64,000 nt of DNA from Pristionchus mayeri (lineage: Eukaryota > Nematoda > Chromadorea > Rhabditida > Neodiplogasteridae). Position 1 is the stretch's first letter. Every line of letters begins with the position of its first letter. The notes beneath the pieces were generated by a model. It searched no databases, was not told where the DNA came from, and saw only the letters and a program-made list of their open reading frames with translations. The stretch spans positions 47,417,216-47,481,215 of the forward strand of contig BTRK01000005.1 of NCBI GenBank assembly GCA_036245805.1. The letters run 5' to 3'. Shown here in pieces: positions 22,115 to 33,700 of the stretch. A program made the translations under genes and the position numbers.

Positions 22115-23352
22115 GGGGTGTCCGGAAAGTTCGTATAATTTTTTGTTTTTATTTTTTATTCAATGCTTTACAATTCTCAGTGACCAATGTATGCCCCCTT
22201 CTTTCTCACTACCTCCTTCCAGCGATCGGGCAGAGTAGATATTCCTCTCTCTCAGAAATCGGAAGTCCTCGAGATCATCCATTCCACGAAAGCCCTCACA
22301 ACTTGATCTCGATCTTTGAACTTCTTCCCCTTGCAGAAGTCAGAGAGAGAGCGGAAACAGTGGAAGTCACAAGGAGAGAGGTCCGGTGAATACGGTGGGT
22401 GGGGAATCCTCTCGATCTTCAGCTCGTCCATTTTCTTCTGAGTCAATTTCGCTCGATGTGGGCGAGCATTCTCCATCAGAAGAAGAATTTTGCCCTGGTT
22501 CAGGAGTCTGGGAGGGACTCTGATCGCGACATCTTCCAGTTGTTCAGAGAAGAGGTCGGCATTGATGCTGGTGCCAGGGGCGCGGATCTCCCAGTAGATG
22601 GGACCGAGCACTGAGAAGAAGAAGCAGAGGAGTTCCTTCTTTCCGTGCTCTTCCTTCTTCGGGACAGGCGTGGGCTGCTCATCTGCATCCACCCATTGCA
22701 GTCTCCTTACAGGGTTATCGTACGTGATCCACTTCTCATCTATAGCGATGATGGAATTGACCCATCGAAGATTGGATCTACGATGGAATAATTCCCGACA
22801 GACTTGAACACGATTTTCAGCTGTTCGGGGGAGAGGTCATGGGGAATCACTTGTGGGAGTTTCGGCTTATTCCCAGATCGATGGAGGATATCGGACACCG
22901 TTGATCTGGGAGTACCAGTATCCTTCTTCAACTCACGCACACTGGCCATGGGCTTGCGCTTCAGTGTGCGGAGAACGAGAGGCTGATCGAGGGAGGGAGG
23001 GCGTCCAGAGCGGGGATGATCATCGAGACCAAACTCCCCTTTCTTGAAGCGGGAGAACCACTTATAGCAGAAGGCTATGGAGGGGGCGTCAGCTCCTTCC
23101 GACTGGGCCAGGGCAGAGTGGGCCTCCTTCACAGATCGGCCAGGACGGTAGTAATGAAGTAAAACTGCACGGAGGTAGAGATGGGAGTCCATCACAAGAA
23201 TCAATGTAGCAACTAGGAGACTGATTAAATCCTCTCATTACTCAACGTCAGAATGATGCAATACATGATTGACAAACAGATTGCGCAATCACTGCATTTG
23301 ATCGCGAACTGACTTTTTTCCGAAGCATTATACGAACTTTCCGGACACCCCA
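22115..23352 (-). mobile_element. Mariner-family transposon
   Basis: Perfectly recognisable ends TTGGGGTGTCCGGAAAGTTC and GAACTTTCCGGACACCCCAA are bounded by TA. The transposase is on the minus strand. Length about 1.24 kb is that of a full mariner. Confidence 0.9.
22252..23192 (-). pseudogene. Mariner transposase with one frameshift
   Basis: The N-terminal part (from MDSHLYLRAV at 23192) has helix-turn-helix regions (AFCYKWFSRFKKGEFGLDDH, then PRSGRP). After FKS at about 22795 the frame shifts by one base and continues CRELFHRRSNLRWV. The first catalytic Asp is in IAIDEKWITYDN. At the second site the usual Asp of the DNARPHRA motif is Glu (LLMENARPHRA). The third site is YSPDLSPCDFHCF. Either the frameshift or the Asp-to-Glu change would be expected to abolish activity. 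The element therefore looks complete in structure but non-autonomous. Confidence 0.85.
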
Positions 23353-23359
23353 ATACTCT

Positions 23360-24400
23360 AGTAAAAAATTTGACGATATAAGATGTGAGTTCGGAGAATA
23401 AATATATCTATTGAATTCATATTTATACTGGCAAATTTCCGACTTCATAATACGAGAACACATGGTAATCCGATAATTGCAAAAGTAATTTGAAAATTTG
23501 TCGAATAAAGTCGAAGGCAGGTGAGAAATGTATCGGAAACAAATTCAGAATTTGAAATAATAAGTGGTATTGCATTTGCTAGTCTAACCAGGCACGAACG
23601 TAAATTAGAAATTTTGACATTTTGACATTTATTTATCATGTTGATTCATACGCTCCAAGACTTTTCTATAGTTTACTCACTTGAGGTTCACTTGTGTTCA
23701 TGACTACTTTGGCATTATTTGAGTGACAATAGATGCACATAAATTATTTGTTTTATGCGATCCAATTCCACTTCGTTCTGCAGTAAAAAAATATTTTTTC
23801 GAAAAAGTTACGAATTGACCGGTATTTGAGTGGTGTGTTCAAGCCGTCGCTTAAACAAAACGAATGTGATAAAATCGCTGTATTTTTGTGAAGTCAGTAA
23901 GTGAGGGTCAGTGTTTCCGATAAACACTTGAAAACGGAATTTCAGACTCTCTCGAAGAGCGAGTGAAGTAAAAATAATCAAAACCGGCCAGAAAATTTCG
24001 ATTTTGCGATTTTTCCAAATGTTTATTTTGAATGAAATGCTGAATCTCCACAATTATTTAATGGAAGCACCCACATGACATGCTCTCCCACTTATGATAA
24101 ATTTAAGACCACTAGCTCGTTCATCAGAAATGTGCAGCTCCAAGAAACAAAATCCGCAATATTGAAGAACTCAGAACTATGAAATTCCTGCCTATCTGAT
24201 CAGGCAGTTTCAAACCTTATTCGATGCAAGTCTAATATAAGAATGCCCAATACTTTAAGAAAATAGTGTTGTTGTGGCGCTATCATGATTACGCAATGAA
24301 TACCATTCAATCAAATAGGCTGTGCCAAATTTCAAGTTTGTTGCGTTTCGGTCCTTGACATTCCAGTTGAACGATTGGTCAGATATGAGTACGGGTGCGC
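23360..24400. other. No gene recognised
   Basis: AT-rich sequence between the mariner and the 24.4-kb element. Short frames have no recognisable motif. Confidence 0.4.
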
Positions 24401-24413
24401 TATGTAGAGCGTA

Positions 24414-25485
24414 CAGGGTGCGTAAAAAGTATGGTGACAAATATTACGCATAATTTCTCGCTTACTTTCAACCACTGTGAATCCCGGTTGTGTCTCAATT
24501 TACCTGAGCATAATTACTCCAAGATATTAATATTAGTGTCCCACCAAGGAGCTTTGTCACTTAGAAGAACGAACATTTCCATTTGAAATTCATGTGACCT
24601 TTGCCCGCTACTCATTTTTCGCATAAATGATAATTCCAAAAAAATGGATTAGTATTACCTCACTATTTTAACTTTATTATAGAGAGAAACCATTCCACAT
24701 TAGAATGCTTATGCGTAACTAGCACTCTAATATTAGGGAACGGAGAACTATCAACTTAACGGACTCGTACTTTAATGATGACACAAAAACTTTAAAAGTG
24801 TCATTTTCAGTTTTCATATTCACCATGCGTATTTCTTGAAATAAACATGTATCGCGTATTACACGGCCGAATCATGAACTTTGATATTATCAAATTGCAT
24901 GAAAACAAACGCCTAATATCTGTATCAAAAATTGCCAAATATAGCTGATGTGGCCACTTGGGATAGAGTCGAACAATCTGGTTCCTAATCCCGAAGTACA
25001 CTGAATGCACAGTTACGCTCCTGAGTGGTTGAGTATCATATACAATATAATGCGAATATCATAACTTTCAACATTAATGAATGGAACTTCTGAGTACAAA
25101 CAATTTTTTTCGAGGGCAGTACCTAGGAAAGCCATTTAAAAATTGTAGCTGATGTAGATCGTAGCCCACGAATTGAGTGATTCACATATTTAATCTCGTA
25201 TATTGTCCTAATTATCAGAAAAAAATATGTGAATGCTCAACCTTTATCTCTGGAATAATTAGACATTAAAGACTACGCCGCATTTAGTATGGAAAGAACG
25301 CCACTTTGTATGCGCCATTTCTTTAACACATTAATACTAAGAAGCTGTTAAGAATATTCTAACGTAATTTATGCGTTGCTTAGTTAAATATCTGAGGAAC
25401 ATAGTGTACAAATTGAGATATATTGGAACAGTGCATTTCGAGTAGGATGCAATTGATTTTGTCACCATACTTTTTACGCACCATG
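24414..25485. mobile_element. Non-autonomous Tc1/mariner-like element
   Basis: Ends CAGGGTGCGTAAAAAGTATG and CATACTTTTTACGCACCATG are inverted repeats flanked by TA. The roughly 1.07-kb interior has no transposase frame. Confidence 0.8.
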
Positions 25486-25639
25486 TACATATACTAATAT
25501 CACGCAAAAAAGAATGAAAGAGTTGATAAAGCTTGAAGCAAATAATAGCTCAAAAACTTCAGGCGTGAAAATGGACCGAAACTTATGAATCAACCTAATA
25601 GTTCAATTAACGAAATTATTTTAATGAGATATTTCGCTA

Positions 25640-26270
25640 ACCTCTCTACATTTCCATTCCTTTCAGATCTCTCGTTCTCGAAGAGGGGCACAAATACGTT
25701 TTGCACGTGGGATAACACAGATTATCATCCTCAGAATGTTCGTCCGCACACTCGCAGCAGACCGCGTGTCCGAATACGGGGAAGAAGGCGCGTTGAGGTG
25801 ACTCAACGCTCCTGCACGCGTTGCAAGTGCGCAAGAAGCGAAGGCGGCTGCTACAATTACACATTTGATATAACATCGTGCGTTAAATGCACATTAGAGC
25901 TCAATACAAGATTCCACGATTTCTAAAGTCTATAGTTTATTTCGAAAAATATCGAGAGTCGACTAGACTAGTCGAAATAGTGAACGAAGGACCATTTTTA
26001 AATGAAAGGCTTACCTTTCTTCATTTTCTCGGCGTAGATTATCGATTTGCATTCTCGTTTGACCACTCGAAAGTTGTGCCTCTCGTTGAACCATGCGAGT
26101 AGACTGCTTAGATCACGTTTACTGATTGGAGATCCTCATTGTCAATCATCTCAGCTAATCTGTGCATCTCTTCTTTGTCCTTGTCGGTGTTTGGGATATC
26201 TCGGGTTCGGGGCAATTCGTCAAGCGGGCGCACCCGGAATTGACCCGCGAAATGACCGACAATGAACGCA
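25640..26270 (-). pseudogene. Tandem-RING relic C
   Basis: An exon at about 26090-26025 (MVQREAQLSSGQTRMQ to LRRENEER) equals the end of exon 4 in gene D. It is followed by a RING1 exon (25856-25640) that is degraded: CGH has become FGH, the CPTC knuckle has become CYPTC, and a deletion before VPLFEN shifts frame. No RING2 exon and no MDNVNN start exon were found. Upstream coding (about 26260-26110) is Asp/Glu-rich but stops before the Met of the next segment. The shared 5' flank is still recognisable at 26.31-26.45 kb. Confidence 0.65.
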
Positions 26271-26309
26271 ACTATTCGATGGGATTGAAGGGCTGCTGAG
26301 CTTGAATAT

Positions 26310-26455
26310 AATTCGCCAATTACAATTGTCGGGTTCTTCTTATCTCGATCAGTCTGAAAATCAAGAGAGCACGGAATAGAGAGAGAGAGAGACAGGCCAT
26401 GATTCCAGTCTTCGAATGCCATAAATGTAAGGCATACACGCTGACATGCATTGAT
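26310..26455 (-). promoter_or_regulatory. Conserved 5' flank of tandem-RING genes (copy at relic C)
   Basis: The minus strand has TTTATGGCATTCGAAGACTG, CGTGCTCTCTTGATTTTCAG and ACCCGACAATTGTAATTG. It survives although the downstream gene is broken. Confidence 0.45.
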
Positions 26456-26458
26456 CTA

Positions 26459-27289
26459 TTAGGTTGTTGCAAAAGTCCTGTGGTTTTTTGTGTCCGCACT
26501 TTGAACAATCATAACTCGCGTGTCTCAAATCTTAATCGCCAACAAACATAACATTGTTTAGGGGTATGCTTGAACTTTGTTCACACATATTTCAATCAAA
26601 CCGATCTTGCCACCAACGCAAGAAATTATGATTTACCCAAATGCAAGCAGTTGACCAAATTTTGCTTTAAATTTATTTCTCTAGATATTTGGAAGGAAAA
26701 TCCAAGAAACAACTTCATATTGTTAGCTGAGAAGTAGCATTGATATTCTTTCAAAAAATAGGTTAGACCTGCCATGTGAGTGGGTTTGAAACAAATTACA
26801 TGATTGCAAAAATATGAGCAGACCTCGGCTGCATGTGACTTGTACCTTCTTTTCTGAATGGAAGACCAATCATACAGGCTCCGTCATGTGTGCGCTGTAT
26901 GCACCCGAGAAGAGGCTATATTCTCATAAAAAATATTGGAGCTTGCTTCTTCTCCGTTTCATAAAATTTGAATTTCTTATTTTTCAGAAATATGCAAAAT
27001 CAACACCGAAATGCAACAATGTAGTCATGTCTAGATCAATACTTTCCTCGAAAGGGTGTAACTTCCAGCATCCATGAGAAAAAGTGTTTATAGGGTAAAG
27101 CTTGGGGCTTCATATAACCACCATAGTTTGAGCATTCATGCTTCAGAGAAAACATAAAATTGAGAAATGTTGCGTGAAAGAGTATGCAAGGCCTCATTAG
27201 TAATCAATATCCCGAAGTTCATCTATCAATCCAACAAGAAGATGGAAGGCAAAATTTCAAAATTCCACAGGACTTATGCAACAACCTAA
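26459..27289. mobile_element. Non-autonomous mariner-type element
   Basis: Ends TTAGGTTGTTGCAAAAGTCC and GGACTTATGCAACAACCTAA with TA flanks resemble cecropia-type mariner termini. No transposase remains in the 0.83-kb interior. Confidence 0.8.
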
Positions 27290-27384
27290 TATGAGATTGA
27301 TATCGATCGAGTTTTGAATAATTGGGTGAAATTATAAAGCTGACACTAATTTTGCTGTTGAAAATATAAAGATATAGGTTTTTT

Positions 27385-27485
27385 GTGATGCCATCATAAT
27401 AGGTAGTTCTACAACACTCAGTTGGCATCAAAACACTCAGTTGATGTCAACTGAGTGTTTAGGAGCTGCCTATTATGATGAGATC
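27385..27485. repeat. Short hairpin repeat
   Basis: CATCATAATAGGTAGTT pairs with inverted AGCTGCCTATTATGATG. ACACTCAGTTG repeats in both orientations in the loop. Confidence 0.65.
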
Positions 27486-27780
27486 ACAAATATTCACCAC
27501 CTCAACGAGGTCCTATAAATTTGTTCGACCTGACAATTATGAATGGAATTGTGCGAAGAAGGAAAGCATGATTACTATAAAATTTAAGAAAATTACGTTA
27601 TAGAACAATTTCATATGAATGCAAATACAGATTTTTTTTCAGCGATTTTAACAATAAGTAAATTTTAAATTTTAAATTGTAACAATAAGTAAAATTAAGC
27701 ATTCAAAAATATTTAGTAATTATAGTAAATTTTAAGGATAATATTGATTAGAATTAAGAACGTATTTCCAAGTTGAAGAA

Positions 27781-30700
27781 TTAAAAGAAACATATGGTCA
27801 TCCACGCCTTCCAAGTGCCAGTAGTGGAATAGTCAAGCACAAGTGATGAATTTTCGAAAATAGCTAGGCCAACAGGAACATAAGAAGCATTAATTCGAGC
27901 GAGGTCATCCAAACTAGTTTCATGATTAGTACGCATTATTATTGCTGATTTGTAGTTTTCCCCGCAGAGAAGTCCGATATGTGATGAACGTTGAAGGTTA
28001 GAAATGATGACCGATGCGTTATTATGTGCATTGTTCCTGGAAATATTTAAGAGTCGAATATGCATTACAAAACATACTTGATTGTATGAATTATGTCTTC
28101 TCTCTTCTCCTGAATAATCTTGCTTGCACGTTCTGCTCTCATACGCAAATCATCTCGATTGAAGCGGAAAATATGTACATCGAGTCCATTAATGACTAGA
28201 TTAACGTAGTTATTTGTGTAATTCATATCATAACTCTCGCTTCCCACTGCCCAAGAATAGTCAACTTCACTAGTTGGAAGAACAACAACTTGATAGGCGT
28301 ATCTGAAATTCGAGATTGAACAACTGCATTGTCAATTGTGTGATCACAGTTGGAATTGTTACCTCTTCAGGCCTTGTCTTTCAAGCGCCGTCTGAATTTC
28401 ACGGGCAGTATCGTTCATTAAAGTCGATGCGTTTCTACTTGCGACAAAATTAGTTACGAAAAATTAGTTCAACTAGCCACTATGTGTATGCAATAGAAGC
28501 CGACAGCCCGATAATGAATCACTTTATCCGAAGTTTCACAGACAGCTCTGAGGCTATTTACAAACGCGCAAAGTTCATTGACAGCGCAGGGTTGTGGCTA
28601 GTTCGTTTGTGTTTCACTTGCTTGGGGGTAATTTGGCTACAGTTTCCCATTGCGAGCGCAATATCGTCGTGGTGGGACTCCCTAGCATCCATTCGTGTTA
28701 CCCCTTCTTTAACAAGAATCTTCAATCACCATACCTTATATTTCAAATTTCCCTTATATTTTGTATTCAATAGTTACATGTCATTTTGCAGAATGCCAAA
28801 CAACCTGAATATGACGGGCGTAGTTGGCGATCTTGAGACCGGTCTTAATATCGGGAATATCTAATCCGATCAGGGAATGCGCGAGTACCTCAAAAACTTT
28901 GCTTTTGAGGAAAATATCGAAATTTTGGTATATTGCTCGACCACATTCTATAAATGAAATACAATAGAGTGTGGAAAATGTGAATTAACTGAAGATCAAA
29001 CTCACAAGTTTTAACAGTTCACTTCTGATTATCTTTAATCCATAGATTAACTTTGTCGGATCAAAATCAAACGTCTTTTCTGTCCCGCAGCTGTAAATAG
29101 TGGCTTGAACAAAAAATAAAGTGTATATTAGGATTGACTGTTCAATATTGACATTGCATTTCAAGGTCGAATACGATCAACGACCTGGGAAATATGAGTG
29201 GTATCTTCTATGATCGGGATCTTTGAAAACAAAGATTCAGATCGCGTCTAAATTTGTGCATTGTGAAGATTTTAACAGAATCTGCGCTGTCTACGTTTTT
29301 TTGGAAACACTCCTGTGAAATTGAAAACTTAAAAATCAGAGAATCATAAAATACAAATCAATCACGATCAAGGAGCTGTGAAATGAGTGAAGTGTGCAAA
29401 TGCGCATTAAGGTGATTTCTCGCTGAAAACCACTACTGGCGAAAATTTTTAAAACCTAATTAGTTATATGAAATATTAAAAAAATCTACCTTTCAGAGAG
29501 AAATTCGATCGAGTATTTTGTGAGTGCGTGACTGTCCTTTCTGAAGCTTAGTTCTTCTTTTGCAGTAGACAAATACTCATTCAATTCGCTCAGTGATCCA
29601 TTGACTGAAATAGTTTAATTAGTGCAATTGAGCTAAACTGACAAACATTTGTCAATAATCTTCACCACTCGAATCACTTGTTCGGCTGAAGTTCGTATGC
29701 TGATTGGCAAGAACTCTAAAATTGGAATTATAAATTAAAACACTTTATTAAACAGCAAATCAATTTGATTAAATTTTCCGTACATTGATGCGTTATGCTA
29801 TTTCGCAGCGGGTTCTAGCAAATGCCATGTTTTCTTTAGGGAAAAAAAAATTCATTTTTCTCGAATTCATAATGTTCGATGACGATTTCTCACGATTATT
29901 TTGAGAAAGAATCCGTATTGTATGGTCCTAATTGCTTATATATACAATTTTCCCAAATATATCACGGATCTCCTGTAGAAATGCATGAACCGTGGCGACA
30001 AAAAAATTTTTCGATCATCGATTTCGCTATAATCTTTAGAACTGTCCAGTGAGGGCGAGGAGAACGCCTATCCACTCCATTTCTCGAAATTTGTATGTCG
30101 AACGGAGTTATGATCTACCGCGTTGAAAGGCCGTATTTCGGTCAGTTTTTGAACTACAGTGAGCAGATTTTTTCCAGTCTGTTCGAAATGGAGAAATCTA
30201 CAAATAATTTCTGCTACGCTCTGCGCGGAAATAACGTCTTCACATAGTTTCATGCAAAAATCGGTTTTTCTTATAAAAATATGCTAATTTTCGACCCTTT
30301 ATGGTCCGAAAGCTACGATTTTTATTCTTGATTCGGATTCCCCACCCCCGAATTGTCATACGTATGTAGTTTGTTGGCTATAAGAGGGGGCGTATCATAT
30401 GGCCACTCAGTAGGGAGTATGTGAACATAGTGCGATTTTTGAAAACAATACTATTATTTGAGTATCTCGCTTCCAGCTTATGCAAATTATCAAACTAAAA
30501 GCATTAATCGATAGCTCTAGAGCAGATCTACAAACATGACTAAGGGGTACAAGACGTGAAAGTTGGCCGTTTTCGAGAAATAGTGTAAAATCGAATTTTG
30601 TAGTGCATTAGTACAGATGAATAGCGTCCAAACCACACTATAACTGCGTAAAGCTATGATTTTTACGTTAGATTCGGATTCCCCACCCAGAATTGAGGTG

Positions 30701-33700
30701 CGTGCATAGTTCATTGGTCATAACGTGGGGAGGTAGATATAGCTACTCAGTAGGGAGAAATTTGAACTTGTCTTATTTTTCGCTGAAAAACGACTCGCAC
30801 ACTATGGCCCATTTAATGGAGTTGCACCGCGTATCTCGAAAACGGCCAACTTTCACGTCTTGTACCCCTTAGTCATGTTTGTAGATCTGCTCTAGAGCTA
30901 TCGATTAATGCTCTTATTTTGATAATTTGCATAAGCGGTAAGCGAGATACGCAAATAATAGTATTGTTTTCAAAAATCGCACTATGTTCACATTCTCCCC
31001 ACTGAGTGGTCATATGATACCCCCCCCCCCTCTTAGGACAAACGAACTATTAGGGTGTCCCATAAGTTTTTACACATTATGAGTATTTTGCTCTCTAAGT
31101 TAGATACCTAATCGAATAATATTCTAGCATAGACTATTTGAAAGTGTGGGATATTACTTTCAACATGAACCATTAGACCAACATAGGTCGTTGTTTTGGC
31201 GATTGTTAAATACATTTGAACAAGAAGTAGCCAAATTCTGAAAATCAATTTTTTAAAGTATTTCACTAATCAAAGGGAGTTGAAATCCAAGTTCACTCTC
31301 TAGTTAATGCACATAGGTAATACATATTCGCTGGCGTGTTCCGGAGATATGGATTTGCATTGCATCAAAGATAGAAAATCTGAGTTGTTTTCAAGATGTC
31401 TTCAAGATGTCTTTTTTTTCTAAAAACAACTTCAAGCTGTTGAGAATATCCTATCATCACTTTTAAAGTTGTTTTAGATATTATAGGTTAGCGAAGGCCT
31501 AAAATATATTCGAAAAAATACATCTGGCCCAAAAATTGTATACTTGGACTTCGAATTTTCCATTTTTTCAACAAATTGAATAACAGTACAACCAATGTTA
31601 ATATGAGAGGAATCGCGAGAGAATTGCCTACTCCGCGGCGGTAGGAATAAAAATTGTCGAATCCGGAAGAAACTTTAAAACAAAGTATTTCAAGTGATGC
31701 TCTTTCAAACTGCGTTGTCAGAATTTTGATAACTGTCGTCATCTTCGAGATTCAGAAGGCCAAACATGGTACACTCACTATTTAGGGGTCAAATCGAGCT
31801 CACTGAAACGATCATAAATCCGTTTAAAATGACGGCAGAAACTCGTTCTTTGCACAGAAAGAGAGATGAAAACATACTCCACAACTTTTATGTTGAACAT
31901 GTCATTCCCTGTCCACGTCCCAGTGCGGGGTGGTCGGGTGAACCAAAAACTACCGAATTCTGGAAATCGGAAAAAGTGATTAAAGCCCCTATGCGCGAAC
32001 GATGGTGCCTATGGGTGACTAACTATACGCAAAAAATCTAAGAAATCGGAGGTGGTAAATAAAGGGCGCTGTTTTTTGTCCGGTGGCCCCAAAAGTGGGT
32101 AAACCCCCTACACGGTTTCAACACTTCTAAGACCTTTATTAACAGCTAATGAGGTCAAATAACTCGAAATTCAATCAAAGCAAGATTTTAAATGGTTTCC
32201 CGACTAGTTGGACCACTTTCATTGGTCAAAAACTACAGTAAGACCGGAAATTCAAAAATCGATTTTTTGACCCTTCTCAACTTTTGGCGTGGGCGCAATT
32301 GAATTAAAATGATTCCAAATAGTGTAGATACATTCCACGGAACCACTCAAAGAAAGGGCGCATGTATAAAAACGATATTTCGGCAGAGGAAACCAAGGAA
32401 AAGCTCTAAACTGTACTCCAGGTCAACATAGTAATTGGGGCACGGCTCAAGGCTAATGTAGAGCTCGATGAGCTGAACATTTTATCTGTTGAAAGTTAGT
32501 CTCTATCTTTTCATTGAAGCATGCTACAGAGCCTAGAAGTTGGGCAGAAATATGCTAGAATCCCCCGAGAGCGCGCACTCTAACCGTCTGGCGCTCTCTC
32601 TGCCTGACCCCCCTCTCCCTCTCCTCCAATTAGCGCTCCCCCGGGCGCCTCCGCGGCCATTTCTTCCTAACTTCCAGGCTCTGTAGCATGTTTCAATGAA
32701 AAGATAGAGACTAACTTTCAACAGATAAAATGTTCAGCTCATCGAACTCTACATTTCTAGCCTTGAGCCGGGCCCCTATTACTATGTTGACCTTGAGTAC
32801 AGTTTAGCGCTTTTCCTTGGTTTCCACTGCCGAAATATCGTTTTTATACAAGCGCCCTTTCTTTGAGTGGTTCCGTGAGATGAATCTACACTATTTGGAA
32901 CCATTTTAATTCAATTGCGCCCACGCCAAAAGTTGAGAAGGGTCAAAATATCGATTTTTGAATTTCCGGTCATAATGTAGTTTTTGACCAATGAAAGTGG
33001 TCCAACTAGTCGGGAAACCATTTCAAATCTTGTTTTGATTGACTTTCGAGTTATTTAACCTCATTAGCTGTTAATAAAGGTCTTAGAAGTGTTGAAACCG
33101 TGTAGGGGGTTTACCCACTTTTGGGCCACCGGACAAAAAACAGCGCCCTTTTTTTTACCACCTCCGATTTCATAGATTTTTTGCGTATAGTTAGTCACCC
33201 ATAGGCACCATCGTTAGCGCATAGGGGCTTTAATCACTTTTTTCCGATTTCCAGAATTCGGTTGTTTTTGGTTCACCCGACCACCCCGCACTGGAACGTG
33301 GACAGGGAATGACATGTTCAACATAAAAGTTGTAGAGAATGTTTTGAGCTTTCTTTCTCTTTAAAGGACGAGTTTCTGCCGTCATTTTAAACGGATTTAT
33401 GATCGTTTCAGTGAGCTCGATTTGACCCCTAAATAGTGAGTGTACCATGTTTGGCCTTCTGAATCTCGAAGATGACGACAGTTATCAAAATTCTGACAAC
33501 GCAGTTTGAAAGAGCATCACTTGATATACTGTGTCTTAAAGTTTCTTCCGGATACGACGATTTTGATTCCTACCGCCGCTAACCCCCCTAAAATAGGCAA
33601 TTCTCTCGCGATTCGTCTCATATATTAGTATAAACGTAGATATTTGCTGAATACACCATGCACATGTGGCTCTCCTAGAATCTATCGCAAGGGTAATAGC

